This document shows, in pieces, positions 54,141 to 64,000 of a stretch of 64,000 nucleotides of DNA. Source of the stretch: Sphingorhabdus sp. EL138 (GTDB lineage Bacteria > Pseudomonadota > Alphaproteobacteria > Sphingomonadales > Sphingomonadaceae); contig NZ_OGVD01000004.1 of assembly GCF_900258045.1 (NCBI RefSeq), positions 1,178,001-1,242,000 of the forward strand, written 5' to 3'. Positions within the stretch are counted from its first letter, which is position 1; each line of letters begins with the position of its first letter. The translations under genes and the position numbers were made by a program. Below the pieces are notes generated by a model that saw nothing but the letters and a program-made list of their open reading frames with translations, was not told where the DNA came from and did no database searches.

Positions 54141-55016
54141 CTACGCTCTGCTCTTGGCAATTCTTGAAACCAGCGAACTTGTGTCGTGCCGACCGCCGCC
54201 CGCCGCCTGAACTTCAGCATAAAACTGATCAACCAATGCAGCGACGGGCAAGGTCGATCCGTTGGTCCGTGCTTCTGCAAGTGCCAGTCCGAGATCCTTA
54301 CGCATCCAGTCAACCGCAAAGCCAAAATCAAACTCGTCGTTGGCCATGGTGGCCCAGCGGTTATCCATTTGCCAGCTTTGCGCAGCTCCGCCCGAAATGG
54401 CATCATAAACCTTGTCCAGATCCAGTTTGCTCGCCTGAGCAAAACGCAGAGCCTCAGATAGGCCTTCCAAAACCCCGGCAATAGCGATCTGATTGCACAT
54501 TTTTGTTGTTTGCCCCGCGCCCGGCCCACCCACATGAACAATGCGTGCTGCATAAACCGACATGATATTTTCCGCTGCGGCGAAGGCCTCTTTACTACCG
54601 CCGCACATGATGGACAATTTGCCGTTTTCGGCCCCTGCCTGTCCGCCGGAAACCGGTGCATCAACCACAAGTATGCTACGCCCTTGTGCCTCGACCGACA
54701 ATTGTCGGGCAATCTGGGCAGAGACAGTGGTATGATCGATAAACAGACCACCGCCCTGCATTGCACCGAACGCGCCGTCACGGCCCATGGTAACCGCACT
54801 TAAATCATCGTCATTGCCAACACAGCAGATCACAATCTGGGCCTCTTTGGCCGCTTCGGCAGGGCTATGCGCAAAAGCTCCGCCATGTTCCGCAACCCAT
54901 TTTTCCGCCTTCGATTGGGTACGATTATAGACTGTCAAGTCATGCCCGGCGCGAGCAAGGTGGGCCGCCATGGGGCCGCCCATCACGCCAATTCCGATAA
55001 ATGCAATTTTTGCCAT
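54141..55016 (-). CDS. 3-hydroxyisobutyrate dehydrogenase family protein
   Basis: A 291-residue beta-hydroxyacid dehydrogenase. The NAD(P) motif is GIGVMGGPMAAHLARAGHDL (8-27), the substrate loop is DAPVSGGQAGAENGKL (about 119-134) and the catalytic Lys172 lies in GAGQTTKMCNQ. It may act on 3-hydroxyisobutyrate, tartronate semialdehyde or a similar acid. The amidohydrolase follows 27 bp downstream on the same strand. The ilvA-like gene is divergent with a 72-bp gap. Confidence 0.9.
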   Translation of the reverse strand: MAKIAFIGIGVMGGPMAAHLARAGHDLTVYNRTQSKAEKWVAEHGGAFAHSPAEAAKEAQIVICCVGNDDDLSAVTMGRDGAFGAMQGGGLFIDHTTVSAQIARQLSVEAQGRSILVVDAPVSGGQAGAENGKLSIMCGGSKEAFAAAENIMSVYAARIVHVGGPGAGQTTKMCNQIAIAGVLEGLSEALRFAQASKLDLDKVYDAISGGAAQSWQMDNRWATMANDEFDFGFAVDWMRKDLGLALAEARTNGSTLPVAALVDQFYAEVQAAGGGRHDTSSLVSRIAKSRA

Positions 55017-55088
55017 AATTTATTATCCTTACGGCTCGCATAATCATTGTTTCCCTGAAAGACCAGATGGGTTAGGGGCTTTGGCACT

Positions 55089-56330
55089 ATGACCGATCAA
55101 GATACCAGTTCACTTCCGTCCTTTACCTATGCAGATGTCCGGGCGGCCCATGCCCGCATTCGTGACCGCGTCGTGCAGACGCCGACGTTAAAGAGTATCA
55201 CTCTTTCCGAAATGACTGACGCGGAAGTCTTTCTGAAATTCGAGAATCTTCAGTTTACTGCCGCTTACAAGGAGCGCGGTGCTTTAAACGCCTTACTGCT
55301 GATGGATGAAGACAAACGCACTGCCGGTGTCATTGCCGCCTCGGCAGGTAACCATGCGCAGGGTCTGGCGTACAATGCCAAGAATCTCGATATTCCAGCT
55401 ACCATCGTCATGCCTACGACCACCCCGATGGTCAAAGTGGAACAAACACGCGGCCATGGTGCGGAAATTGTCATGGCCGGCGGCAATTATGACGAAGCCT
55501 ATTCGCACGCACTGGAGCTCGCTAAGGCACGCGGCCTGACTTACATCCACGCCTTTGATGACCCGCATGTGGCCGCTGGCCAGGGCACAGTGGCGATAGA
55601 GATGCTGGAGGCCGTTCCCGATCTTGACCGGTTGATCATTCCGATTGGCGGCGGCGGATTATTCTCCGGCATGGCGACGGCGGCTCATGCGATGAAACCG
55701 GATATCAAAATGACCGGTGTGCAGGCCGCGCTTTATCCTAGCATGTACGGCAAACTGAATGGCAAAGACGTAACCGCTGGTGGCGATACGCTGGCCGAGG
55801 GTATTGCCGTGCGCAATCCATCCGAATTTACCGCTGCGGTGATCAAGGAATATGTCGATGAAATCCTACTAGTTGGCGAAGCCCAACTGGAGGGTGCCGT
55901 CAGCTTGCTGCTCCAGATAGAAAAAACCGTTGTCGAGGGCGCTGGTGCAGCCGGCCTGGCGGCCCTACTGGGCAACAAGGGTAAATTTGCCGGTGAGAAA
56001 GTGGGGCTGGTATTGTGCGGCGGCAATATCGACACACGCTTACTCGCCAATGTTCTGCTCCGTGACTTGGCCCGCTCCGGCCGCCTCGCTCGTCTCCGTC
56101 TGCATCTGCGCGATCAGCCAGGCGCGCTCTATAATGTCGTGAAGCAATTTGCCGAGCATGAAGTCAACATCATCGAGGTTTATCACCAGCGCGTCTTTAC
56201 CAACCTCCCTGCCAAGGGCCTAATCACCGATATCGAGTGTGAGGCCAAGGACAAGGAACAGCTGGACGCCTTGATCGTTGATCTCAACAAAGTTGGTTAT
56301 GATGTACGACAAGTGGAACTCGCGGACTGA
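55089..56330 (+). CDS. ilvA: Threonine ammonia-lyase with ACT domain
   Basis: A 413-residue PLP enzyme that converts threonine to 2-oxobutyrate and ammonia. The Schiff-base Lys61 is in FTAAYKERGA. The phosphate-binding IPIGGGGLFSG loop (near residue 178) and AAGLAALLGNKG follow. A C-terminal ACT domain (about 335-410) begins LRLHLRDQPGALYNVV and may confer feedback by amino acids. This single-ACT form of about 400 aa is common in alphaproteobacteria and can act in isoleucine synthesis or threonine breakdown. It is convergent with the S9 peptidase gene. Confidence 0.92.
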   Translation: MTDQDTSSLPSFTYADVRAAHARIRDRVVQTPTLKSITLSEMTDAEVFLKFENLQFTAAYKERGALNALLLMDEDKRTAGVIAASAGNHAQGLAYNAKNLDIPATIVMPTTTPMVKVEQTRGHGAEIVMAGGNYDEAYSHALELAKARGLTYIHAFDDPHVAAGQGTVAIEMLEAVPDLDRLIIPIGGGGLFSGMATAAHAMKPDIKMTGVQAALYPSMYGKLNGKDVTAGGDTLAEGIAVRNPSEFTAAVIKEYVDEILLVGEAQLEGAVSLLLQIEKTVVEGAGAAGLAALLGNKGKFAGEKVGLVLCGGNIDTRLLANVLLRDLARSGRLARLRLHLRDQPGALYNVVKQFAEHEVNIIEVYHQRVFTNLPAKGLITDIECEAKDKEQLDALIVDLNKVGYDVRQVELAD

Positions 56331-56355
56331 TCACACCGCACCGCGATGCCTTAAC

Positions 56356-58425
56356 TCATTTCTTCTTGTCGGCCTTGGCCGGATCATATTTGGCAAACCA
56401 GCCCATGATATTGTCCACCTTGGCGATCAGATTGCTGGGCCGACCGGCGATTAAATGCGGCGCGTCCGGAATTTTCACCAGCACGGTATCGACATTCTGG
56501 ACTTTCAAAGCGGTGTAAAATTGTTCCGCCTCCCAAGCAGGGGTGCGCCAGTCCGCCTCGCCCACCATGAGCATCGTAGGCGTCTTCGCGTTGTTCACGA
56601 TAGACAGAGGCGACCGCCGCCAATATTCTTCCGGCTGTTCCCAAGGTTGCGCACGGAACCAGTGACGGCTGACAAATCGCGAAATATCCGCCGCCAGCGC
56701 CATGGTGGTCCAGTTAATCACCGGCTTGATGGATGCAGCGGCGGCAAAACGGTCGGTTTTCCCAACGGCCCATGCTGTCAATATGCCGCCGCCCGAACCA
56801 CCGGTTATGAACAGACGGTCTTTGCTGACATAGTTTTTGGCAACCAAGGCATCGACAACGGACATCAGGTCATCATGATCTTTCCCTGGATAGTCGAGGT
56901 CAATAAGCTGCGCGAACGCTTCACCATAGCCGGTCGAACCTCGCGGATTGACATAAACCGTCACATAGCCTTCCGCCGCAAAGCGCTGAATTTCAGCGGC
57001 AAAAAACGGACCGTACATGGCATACGGCCCGCCATGGATTTCAAGGATCATGGGATAGGATCCGTCCGCCTTGAACCCGGGAGGAAGTGCAACCCAGGCC
57101 TGAATATCCCGGCCGTCATGCGTGGATCTGGTGATGATTTCTTCCACTTTGGCCAGTTTAAGATGACCCAGCGCATCATCGTTGAGATTGGTCAGAACCC
57201 GGCCGGCTTTCCCGCCGCGTGAAAGCGCCACTTCCGCCGGACGATTGGTGCTGGCCTTGGTGTAGGCAATGATGGGCGAACTTCCACCGGCCTTTTTCGC
57301 CACTGAAAAACTGCCCGAAGCATAGGGGCGACCAATAGCGGTACCACCAACATCACGCACAAGGGTTTTAACATTCCCAGACAGATCAATCGACAAGAGG
57401 GTCAGTAAGCCGTCTACTTCTGCCTGAGCAATCAGAGCCTTTCCGTCCGCACGCCAGTGCACGGAATCTATGGAGCGATCAAAACTCGCTGTCAGGTTGC
57501 GCGAACCCGTACCATCTGTGCCCATCACGTAGAGTTCGGTATGTTGATAGGATTTCAGCTTATCATCATAGCCCAAATAGGCGATTTGTGATCCTTTGGG
57601 CGAGACCTTCGGCCCAAAATCAGGACCATCGCGCTGTGTCATAGCGATCATGGAAAGATCCGACAGATTCACCCGATAAATTTCACTTTCAATCGGGTCG
57701 AGATAGGCGTCTTCAACATCATTGCCGGTGACCAGAAGCGCGCCATTGCCAAGCCACTCAGGCGAGTTGAAGCCATTTTCGCCTTTGGTCACCTGCCGCG
57801 GTGTACCGCCCTCAGCACTCAATATAAAGACATGGCTTTTTCCTTTGGGAAGATAACCGGCGCCGTCAAAGCGGAAGACCAGATCATCGAACACCCTAAC
57901 TGGCTTTGCCCATTCAGAGTCCTTCGGTCCCTTGGGCGGTTTGGTAAAGGACGCTGGCTTGTCCGGGACAAACATGGAAAAGGCAATTGACTTGCCATCG
58001 GGAGACCAGGTTGGTGCAGAGGGGTTTACCCCCAACTGCGCAAGTGAAAAGCTCTCACCGCTGTCCATGTAGCGGACCCGCAAGTCGGGTTTCCCATCTG
58101 TTGTGGTGAGATAGACCAACCGATCCCCGTCAGGTGACCAGCGTACCGAGGAACTGGACCCCTCCCCTGACACCAGAGGTCTGTGCTCCCCATTTTGCGT
58201 GGTGATTGCCCACAGATCACCGATGACACGGTCGCTGCGTTTATCCATCGATTTGCGAGCATAAACGATAGTTTTGCCGTCCGGAGATATCTGCGGATCA
58301 TCGGCATATTCCAGGTCAAAAACACGCTCGGATGTAAATTTGCTCGCGTCATCGGGCGTTTCTGCCTGCCCTGCGCTAGTGATGGAAAGAAGCGAGCAGG
58401 CGGCGAGCAAATAGCGTGTTTTCAT
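56356..58425 (-). CDS. S9 family peptidase (prolyl oligopeptidase type)
   Basis: A 689-residue secreted peptidase. The start at 58425 (AAGGGA upstream) gives a signal peptide (KTRYLLAACSLLSITSAGQAE, by positions). The N-terminal beta-propeller (about 40-430) uses WD-like repeats such as APTWSPDGKSIAFS. The C-terminal alpha/beta hydrolase has the Ser in GGSGGGILTAW, the Asp in VGEADWRTP and the His in DAPHLIAGRP. It should cleave short peptides in the periplasm, often at Pro or Ala. It is convergent with ilvA (25-bp gap). Confidence 0.92.
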   Translation of the reverse strand: MKTRYLLAACSLLSITSAGQAETPDDASKFTSERVFDLEYADDPQISPDGKTIVYARKSMDKRSDRVIGDLWAITTQNGEHRPLVSGEGSSSSVRWSPDGDRLVYLTTTDGKPDLRVRYMDSGESFSLAQLGVNPSAPTWSPDGKSIAFSMFVPDKPASFTKPPKGPKDSEWAKPVRVFDDLVFRFDGAGYLPKGKSHVFILSAEGGTPRQVTKGENGFNSPEWLGNGALLVTGNDVEDAYLDPIESEIYRVNLSDLSMIAMTQRDGPDFGPKVSPKGSQIAYLGYDDKLKSYQHTELYVMGTDGTGSRNLTASFDRSIDSVHWRADGKALIAQAEVDGLLTLLSIDLSGNVKTLVRDVGGTAIGRPYASGSFSVAKKAGGSSPIIAYTKASTNRPAEVALSRGGKAGRVLTNLNDDALGHLKLAKVEEIITRSTHDGRDIQAWVALPPGFKADGSYPMILEIHGGPYAMYGPFFAAEIQRFAAEGYVTVYVNPRGSTGYGEAFAQLIDLDYPGKDHDDLMSVVDALVAKNYVSKDRLFITGGSGGGILTAWAVGKTDRFAAAASIKPVINWTTMALAADISRFVSRHWFRAQPWEQPEEYWRRSPLSIVNNAKTPTMLMVGEADWRTPAWEAEQFYTALKVQNVDTVLVKIPDAPHLIAGRPSNLIAKVDNIMGWFAKYDPAKADKKK

Positions 58426-58518
58426 TACAATTCCCTTCGTTTCGTCCAACCTATGGGCGTCACGTGCGCTTTGCCAGCAGGAATTTACATAATTTGAGAT
58501 TGAAAATCGATGACCCTG

Positions 58519-59637
58519 TTAAACCCGCGCTGTGACCCCGGCATCACGCATCCCGCGCCAGACTTGCGCGGCTTGCACTGTTTCCGGCACATCATGGACA
58601 CGCACGATCTGTGCCCCTTGCTGGATGGCATGGTGGGCAAAGGCGATGGAGCCGCCCAGGCGTTGGTCTACCGGCGCTTCCTTCGACAGCGCGCCGATCA
58701 TGCGTTTGCGGCTCGCACCGATGAGCAGCGGCTGTCCAAGTGCATGGAATAACGCGATATTGTTCATCAGCGCCAAATTATCAGACAGCGATTTCCCAAA
58801 TCCCAAACCCGGATCAACGATGATCTTTTCCCGCTCAAAACCGGCTTCCACAACATCGCCGATACGCTGCTCCAGCCAATCGAACGTGTCGGTCACAACG
58901 TTGCCGTAACCCTGACCTTTATGAGGGTTCTTGCCACTAGATGGTGCATGCATCAACACGACCGGCCTGCCGGAGACGCCCGCAACTTCGAGTGAGCGCT
59001 TGTCATGCAGCAAAGCAGAGACATCATTGATAATGTGCGCGCCCGCTGTAATCGCTGCTTCCATCACTGCGGCCTTGCGGGTGTCGATCGACAGCGCAGC
59101 TCCACATTGTGCGAGTTTTTCGATTACCGGCACAACACGTTTGATCTCGTCGCCTTCCCAAACGGTTTCTGCGCCAGGCCGCGTTGACTCTCCACCAATA
59201 TCGATAATCGAAGCCCCTGCCGTCGCCATATTGAAACCTGCATCGGCAGCGTTTTGCGGGTCGCCCTCATGTTTGCCGCCATCGGAAAAGCTGTCCGGCG
59301 TCATGTTGAGGATGCCCATCACATGGGGTTGATCAAAACGCAGCACGCGCTCGCCACATTGCAGCGGTGCATGGGCCTTGGTCAGATTGGCAAACAATGC
59401 GGCAGCCCGCTCTTGCACGGGCTCAGGCAATCGCGATGCAATCTTGTCCCACAATTCCACCGGCACCAGATTTCGGATCGCTGGCTTGCCATTCTCAATT
59501 ATAGAATATTCAACTTGAGAAAACCATAACAAGCTATTGTTTAAGCGTGTATTCTGGTTATCAAAATATTGTGGGCTGTCGAGAAATCCGACAGGCTTCA
59601 GATAGAGTTTTGCATCCGGACCGACAGCATCCACCAT
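58519..59637 (-). CDS. folP: Dihydropteroate synthase with N-terminal extension
   Basis: A 372-residue enzyme that joins p-aminobenzoate to the pterin for folate. The core motifs are GILNMTPDSFSDGG (about 108-121), DIGGESTRPGAE and GASRKRMIGAL. About 105 residues precede the core, a feature shared by many alphaproteobacterial FolP proteins; their role is unknown. ATG 59637 has AGGAAG upstream, ten bases after ccrM's stop, so folP is co-transcribed with ccrM. An in-frame upstream extension falls inside ccrM. Confidence 0.93.
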   Translation of the reverse strand: MVDAVGPDAKLYLKPVGFLDSPQYFDNQNTRLNNSLLWFSQVEYSIIENGKPAIRNLVPVELWDKIASRLPEPVQERAAALFANLTKAHAPLQCGERVLRFDQPHVMGILNMTPDSFSDGGKHEGDPQNAADAGFNMATAGASIIDIGGESTRPGAETVWEGDEIKRVVPVIEKLAQCGAALSIDTRKAAVMEAAITAGAHIINDVSALLHDKRSLEVAGVSGRPVVLMHAPSSGKNPHKGQGYGNVVTDTFDWLEQRIGDVVEAGFEREKIIVDPGLGFGKSLSDNLALMNNIALFHALGQPLLIGASRKRMIGALSKEAPVDQRLGGSIAFAHHAIQQGAQIVRVHDVPETVQAAQVWRGMRDAGVTARV

Positions 59638-59647
59638 GATAGTCTTC

Positions 59648-60996
<1,349 letters not shown>

Positions 60997-61159
60997 GCTT
61001 GTCGACCCAAATTGGACAAAATAAAATTTTCGTATTTCCCAAAGACTAACCGCAAATTTTGATTGCGCATTGGTTAACCTGTTTGCCGAATTTCGCAGAA
61101 TATGGTTATGTCACCCAACAATTCAGCGGATGCTGGCATTTGATCGTACGGGGCGCGTA

Positions 61160-62239
61160 ATGACAATCGATACCAATGTTAAAAATATTACCGATACTGG
61201 CAAAGCGCAGGCTGAAAAAAATCTCTTCAAAGCAGATTCCAACGATACAGAGCAAGGGCTGCTACAACCTGAAAAAGAAGCCGTAACCGTCCCGTTTGGT
61301 GCCAAATATGGCGGCCGCGCAGCGAGAGCTAAACTGCGGGAACATGCCATATTGTCGACGACCAAGATCGGCGGCTCCATAGCCGCAATCTATTGGATGT
61401 TCGCTTATGGATCCGGCTGGGTCGAATGGTCCGCCTTTCTCGTCGGCTATTTCCTTTCCATGGTCGGTTGTATCATCGGTTATCACCGCTATTTCTCACA
61501 CCGGACGTTCGAAACGTCCAAAGCGATGGGTATATTTATCGCGATATTGACCCAGTCAGCCGCACAAGGTTCTGCGCTGCACTGGGCAGCCAATCACCGC
61601 CGCCATCACGCAATGACCGACAAGGTCGGCGACGCTCATAGCCCGCATTTTGATGGTTATGGCAAGCCGCTCAAAGGCTTCGCCAAATTCCATCACAGCC
61701 ATGTCGGCTGGCTGTTTGACCGGACAACGACCGACCTCAGCATCTATGGCAAAGGTCTGGTCGATGACGAAATCGTCATGTTCGCCCACCGCACACGCTG
61801 GTTCTGGTATTTTGTCTCCGCGATTGTTTTCCCGGCGCTCTGGGCTCTGGCCTTTGCGGGGCCCGAAGCGATTATCGGAACGATTTTAATCGCCGGTTTC
61901 CTAAGGATTTTTGCCGTGCTTACCGTGTTGCAGAGCGTCAACAGCATCTGCCATTTATTTGGTTCCCAAAGGTTCAAAGGCCACGATACGGCCAGGAATA
62001 ACCTGATGATCAATATCCTCACCATGGGTGACGGCTGGCACAATAACCATCATCAACATCCCCGTTCGGCCACATCCGGTGTCGTCTGGTGGGAATTTGA
62101 TCCTTGCGCCAACATCATCCGACTGTGGGAAAAAATGGGTCTGGTATGGAACGTCAAATGGGCGCCGCGTTATATCAAGGATGAAAATGGCGAATGGGTC
62201 CCGGAAAAACCCAAGGCGAGCGCAAAGCAGGCCGCCTGA
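61160..62239 (+). CDS. Acyl-CoA / fatty-acid desaturase
   Basis: A 359-residue membrane di-iron desaturase that introduces a double bond into fatty acyl chains. The three histidine boxes are HRYFSH, NHRRHH and HNNHH, with further membrane segments (about 70-95, 105-125, 220-245). Length is near the stearoyl-CoA desaturase family. The frame is open back to 61070, but ATG 61160 follows GGGGCG and keeps the CtrA-like GGTTAACC outside; ATG 61130 is another option. The C-terminus is Lys/Ala-rich. Confidence 0.9.
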   Translation: MTIDTNVKNITDTGKAQAEKNLFKADSNDTEQGLLQPEKEAVTVPFGAKYGGRAARAKLREHAILSTTKIGGSIAAIYWMFAYGSGWVEWSAFLVGYFLSMVGCIIGYHRYFSHRTFETSKAMGIFIAILTQSAAQGSALHWAANHRRHHAMTDKVGDAHSPHFDGYGKPLKGFAKFHHSHVGWLFDRTTTDLSIYGKGLVDDEIVMFAHRTRWFWYFVSAIVFPALWALAFAGPEAIIGTILIAGFLRIFAVLTVLQSVNSICHLFGSQRFKGHDTARNNLMINILTMGDGWHNNHHQHPRSATSGVVWWEFDPCANIIRLWEKMGLVWNVKWAPRYIKDENGEWVPEKPKASAKQAA

Positions 62240-62250
62240 AGCCCAACCAC

Positions 62251-62820
62251 CTACAGCAAAGAAAACTGCGCTACTGGTGCAAAGCTCTTTCGATGGAGGG
62301 GCGTTGGTCCATGTTTCCTGAGCGCTGCCATATGTTCAGCCGTGCCATAGCCCTTATTCCGCTCCCAGCCATATTCAGGATATTTTGCAGCCGCTGCAAT
62401 CATCATGCGATCTCGATACTCTTTAGCGAGAATTGAGGCGGCCGAGATGCAGGCATGAATGGCATCACCACCAACCACCGCTTCGGCTTCATGATCCCAT
62501 TCTGGCAGGCGATTACCATCAACCAGGATGTGATCGGGTTTCTGCGATAATCCATCAGCCGCTCGTGTCATTGCGGTCATAGTTGCCTGCAAAATATTGA
62601 TAGAATCAATCTCAGATTCATCACATAATGCTATGCTATATATAGTTTTTTCTAGTATTTCTTGTTCAAGCTTCGCACGCCGTTTCGCCGTCAGTTTCTT
62701 ACTATCATCCAGCCCGCTTATACCATGGCCATCCGGCAATATGACCGCCGCTGCAACCACCGGTCCGGCCAGCGGCCCCCTGCCCGCTTCATCAATACCG
62801 GCCGTCAAAGTGATGGTCAT
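62251..62820 (-). CDS. rnhB: Ribonuclease HII
   Basis: A 189-residue nuclease that removes RNA from RNA-DNA hybrids and single misincorporated ribonucleotides. [17 protein letters not shown] at 8-24 contains the first D-E pair, and a later ILVDGN and acidic ACIS/D pair complete the metal site. It starts four bases inside the thiD stop (ATGA), so translation is coupled. It is convergent with the desaturase gene (11-bp gap). Confidence 0.95.
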   Translation of the reverse strand: MTITLTAGIDEAGRGPLAGPVVAAAVILPDGHGISGLDDSKKLTAKRRAKLEQEILEKTIYSIALCDESEIDSINILQATMTAMTRAADGLSQKPDHILVDGNRLPEWDHEAEAVVGGDAIHACISAASILAKEYRDRMMIAAAAKYPEYGWERNKGYGTAEHMAALRKHGPTPLHRKSFAPVAQFSLL

Positions 62821-63569
62821 GCCTTCGGCACACCCATGGGGCCATGACCGGCGCCAAAGCCTGGCGCGACCTCAAGGCTCGCTCTGACATAGTTACGCGC
62901 TTTGCCAATCGCAGCAGCCAGTTCGTTTCCTTGTGCCAGATAGGTCGCGATCGCCGAGGATAAGGTACAGCCTGTTCCGTGGTTGTGGCGTGTATCGATC
63001 CGGCGGCCTTCCCAGCGTTCTATCTCACTATCTGCGCAGACCAGCTTATCGACCAAAATCTCGTCCTGCCCGTGACCACCCTTGATTAGAAACGGCACCT
63101 GATAACCAAGGATAGCACCCTCCCCACCCAAACGTTCCATTTCGTCCAGGTTAGGCGTAACAAGGCTGCTCAACGGAATGATCTTTTCAAACGCTGCAAT
63201 CGTGCGTTCATCCGCCAGTGTCGCGCCGCTGGTGGCTGCCATGACCGGGTCAAGAATAACCGGCTTGTTCCGCACGGATTTTAGAAACCCTGCAACCGCA
63301 AGAGCTATTTCCGGAGATCCCAACATGCCGATCTTGATCGCATCAGCATCAAAATCATCCATTACCGCCCAAATCTGGGCCAGCACCATATCTGGCGTCA
63401 TCAACTCAACAGCAGTCACACCTGCGCTATTTTGAGCGGTAACAGCCGTGATCGCGGTCATTGCATGGCCACCAAGATTGGTAATCGTCCGGATATCAGC
63501 CTGTATCCCTGCGCCGCCGCCGCTGTCCGAACCTGCGATGGACAGGACCCGCGGGCAATCCGCCTTCAT
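62817..63569 (-). CDS. thiD: Hydroxymethylpyrimidine/phosphomethylpyrimidine kinase
   Basis: A 250-residue ribokinase-family enzyme that phosphorylates HMP and HMP-P for thiamine synthesis. [17 protein letters not shown] (near 11-27) is the substrate block; [17 protein letters not shown] contains the catalytic motif. No TPP riboswitch is visible in the window, but the operon promoter lies beyond the right edge of DUF1272. Its stop overlaps the rnhB start and its ATG overlaps the small membrane gene stop. Confidence 0.94.
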   Translation of the reverse strand: MKADCPRVLSIAGSDSGGGAGIQADIRTITNLGGHAMTAITAVTAQNSAGVTAVELMTPDMVLAQIWAVMDDFDADAIKIGMLGSPEIALAVAGFLKSVRNKPVILDPVMAATSGATLADERTIAAFEKIIPLSSLVTPNLDEMERLGGEGAILGYQVPFLIKGGHGQDEILVDKLVCADSEIERWEGRRIDTRHNHGTGCTLSSAIATYLAQGNELAAAIGKARNYVRASLEVAPGFGAGHGPMGVPKA

Positions 63570-63742
63570 ATCGCGAAAAATAGCAAGATAACTGCTGCAA
63601 ACAGCAGAAAATCAACAATTCCGATGCTGATAATGATGGTTTGCCGATTTTCCTGAGACCAGTCGGGCGCAATGATGAACAAGCCCAGACCAATCGCAAT
63701 CGGTACGAACAACAACATGACAATGATCGCCAGAAATATCAT
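63566..63742 (-). CDS. Small two-helix membrane protein (58 aa)
   Basis: A 58-residue frame from ATG at 63742 to TGA at 63566, which overlaps the thiD ATG (ATGA). It has two hydrophobic helices (about 2-24 and 36-57) separated by a short polar turn (PDWSQENRQ). It lies 12 bases after the DUF1272 stop. Tight spacing on both sides supports a real gene in the operon. No homologous family is recognised. Confidence 0.65.
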   Translation of the reverse strand: MIFLAIIVMLLFVPIAIGLGLFIIAPDWSQENRQTIIISIGIVDFLLFAAVILLFFAI

Positions 63743-63754
63743 GAAAAACCCCGA

Positions 63755-63982
63755 TCAGCTTTTATATTTCCGCTCGGTAGATGCCGGAAATTTCTCTAAA
63801 AGAGCCATAGACCGCGTGGGCCTCGGCAGCAAGATGCCACCACAATTTGGGCATGTGCCTTTGTGCATGGCCGTATTGCAATCATCACAAAAGGTGCATT
63901 CGAACGAACAGATATGCGCACCGCTCTCGCTGGCCGCCAAGTCCTTGCCGCAGCTTTCACAGTCGGGGCGCATCTCCAGCAT
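63755..63982 (-). CDS. DUF1272 zinc-ribbon-like protein
   Basis: A 75-residue protein of DUF1272. It starts MLEMRPDCESCGKDL and has paired cysteines (CxxC at 8-11, CxxxC and CxxC in the CSFECTFCDDC block, CPNC at about 45-48), suggesting one or two zinc sites. The domain is common in proteobacteria and has no known function. It is the first gene seen of an operon that continues with the small membrane protein, thiD and rnhB. Confidence 0.92.
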   Translation of the reverse strand: MLEMRPDCESCGKDLAASESGAHICSFECTFCDDCNTAMHKGTCPNCGGILLPRPTRSMALLEKFPASTERKYKS

Positions 63983-64000
63983 TAAGCCGCAACCTCCGCT

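Overview
This window reads as a chromosomal segment of an alphaproteobacterium of the order Sphingomonadales, probably a Sphingorhabdus/Parasphingorhabdus/Sphingopyxis-like member. That is inferred from CtrA and CcrM homologues with matching DNA sites (GANTC, TTAA-N7-TTAA, TTAACCAT), UPF0262, DUF1272, DUF2849 and DUF934 proteins, two large TonB-dependent receptors with a shared N-terminal pattern, and moderate GC. I see no phage, transposon, integrase, CRISPR array or rRNA. Coding density is high and almost every gene is intact; only the first gene is cut by the window edge.

Layout. 1-2.6 kb: the end of miaB, then phoH/ybeZ, ybeY and a corC-type gene, the classic RNA-processing cluster without lnt. 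2.6-11.6 kb: a MOSC protein, a GT4 glycosyltransferase, rarA heading a chain of four overlapping genes, a mechanosensitive-channel-like protein and a DUF429-like RNase H-fold protein. 11.6-18 kb: tRNA-Thr, two TonB-dependent receptors that end in almost identical terminators, and tRNA-Leu. 18-31 kb: prepilin peptidase, thiolase, 2-hydroxyacid dehydrogenase, AmtB, PilZ protein, a nitronate-monooxygenase-like enzyme with a Cys-rich tail, a second GT4, SelO and AstD. 31.4-35.6 kb: an assimilatory sulfate-reduction operon (cobA, DUF2849, sulfite reductase, DUF934, Fe-S-type APS reductase) followed by a 58-codon Cys-motif gene. 35.6-43.7 kb: dnaB, UPF0262, a GH25-fold pseudoenzyme, dcd, a phosphatase, ctrA and arfB. 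43.8-48.7 kb: a GMC / HCCA-isomerase-like / atypical SDR / long GST operon, divergent from a TetR gene with a tandem palindromic operator between them. 48.9-64 kb: free-Met-R-sulfoxide reductase, an RcnB/glycine-zipper envelope protein with two CtrA-like sites, bpt, amidohydrolase, threonine ammonia-lyase, S9 peptidase, folP-ccrM, a fatty-acid desaturase, and a DUF1272 / small membrane protein / thiD / rnhB operon.

How the genes connect. The clearest regulatory story is cell-cycle control. ctrA carries a perfect TTAA-N7-TTAA box, a TTAACCAT site and four GANTC sites within 57 bp upstream. The GANTC methylase gene ccrM has five GANTC sites and a CtrA-type TTAACCAT site in its own upstream region. 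This suggests reciprocal CtrA/CcrM regulation, with dnaB in the same 24 kb. The most unusual proteins are the GH25 domain that has lost its catalytic acids, the SDR lacking YxxxK and NNAG, and the glutathione-linked catabolic cluster. Two genes below 60 codons (35425-35601 and 63566-63742) are likely real.

Limits: all calls come from reading motifs, gene order and start-site context; no database search was run.
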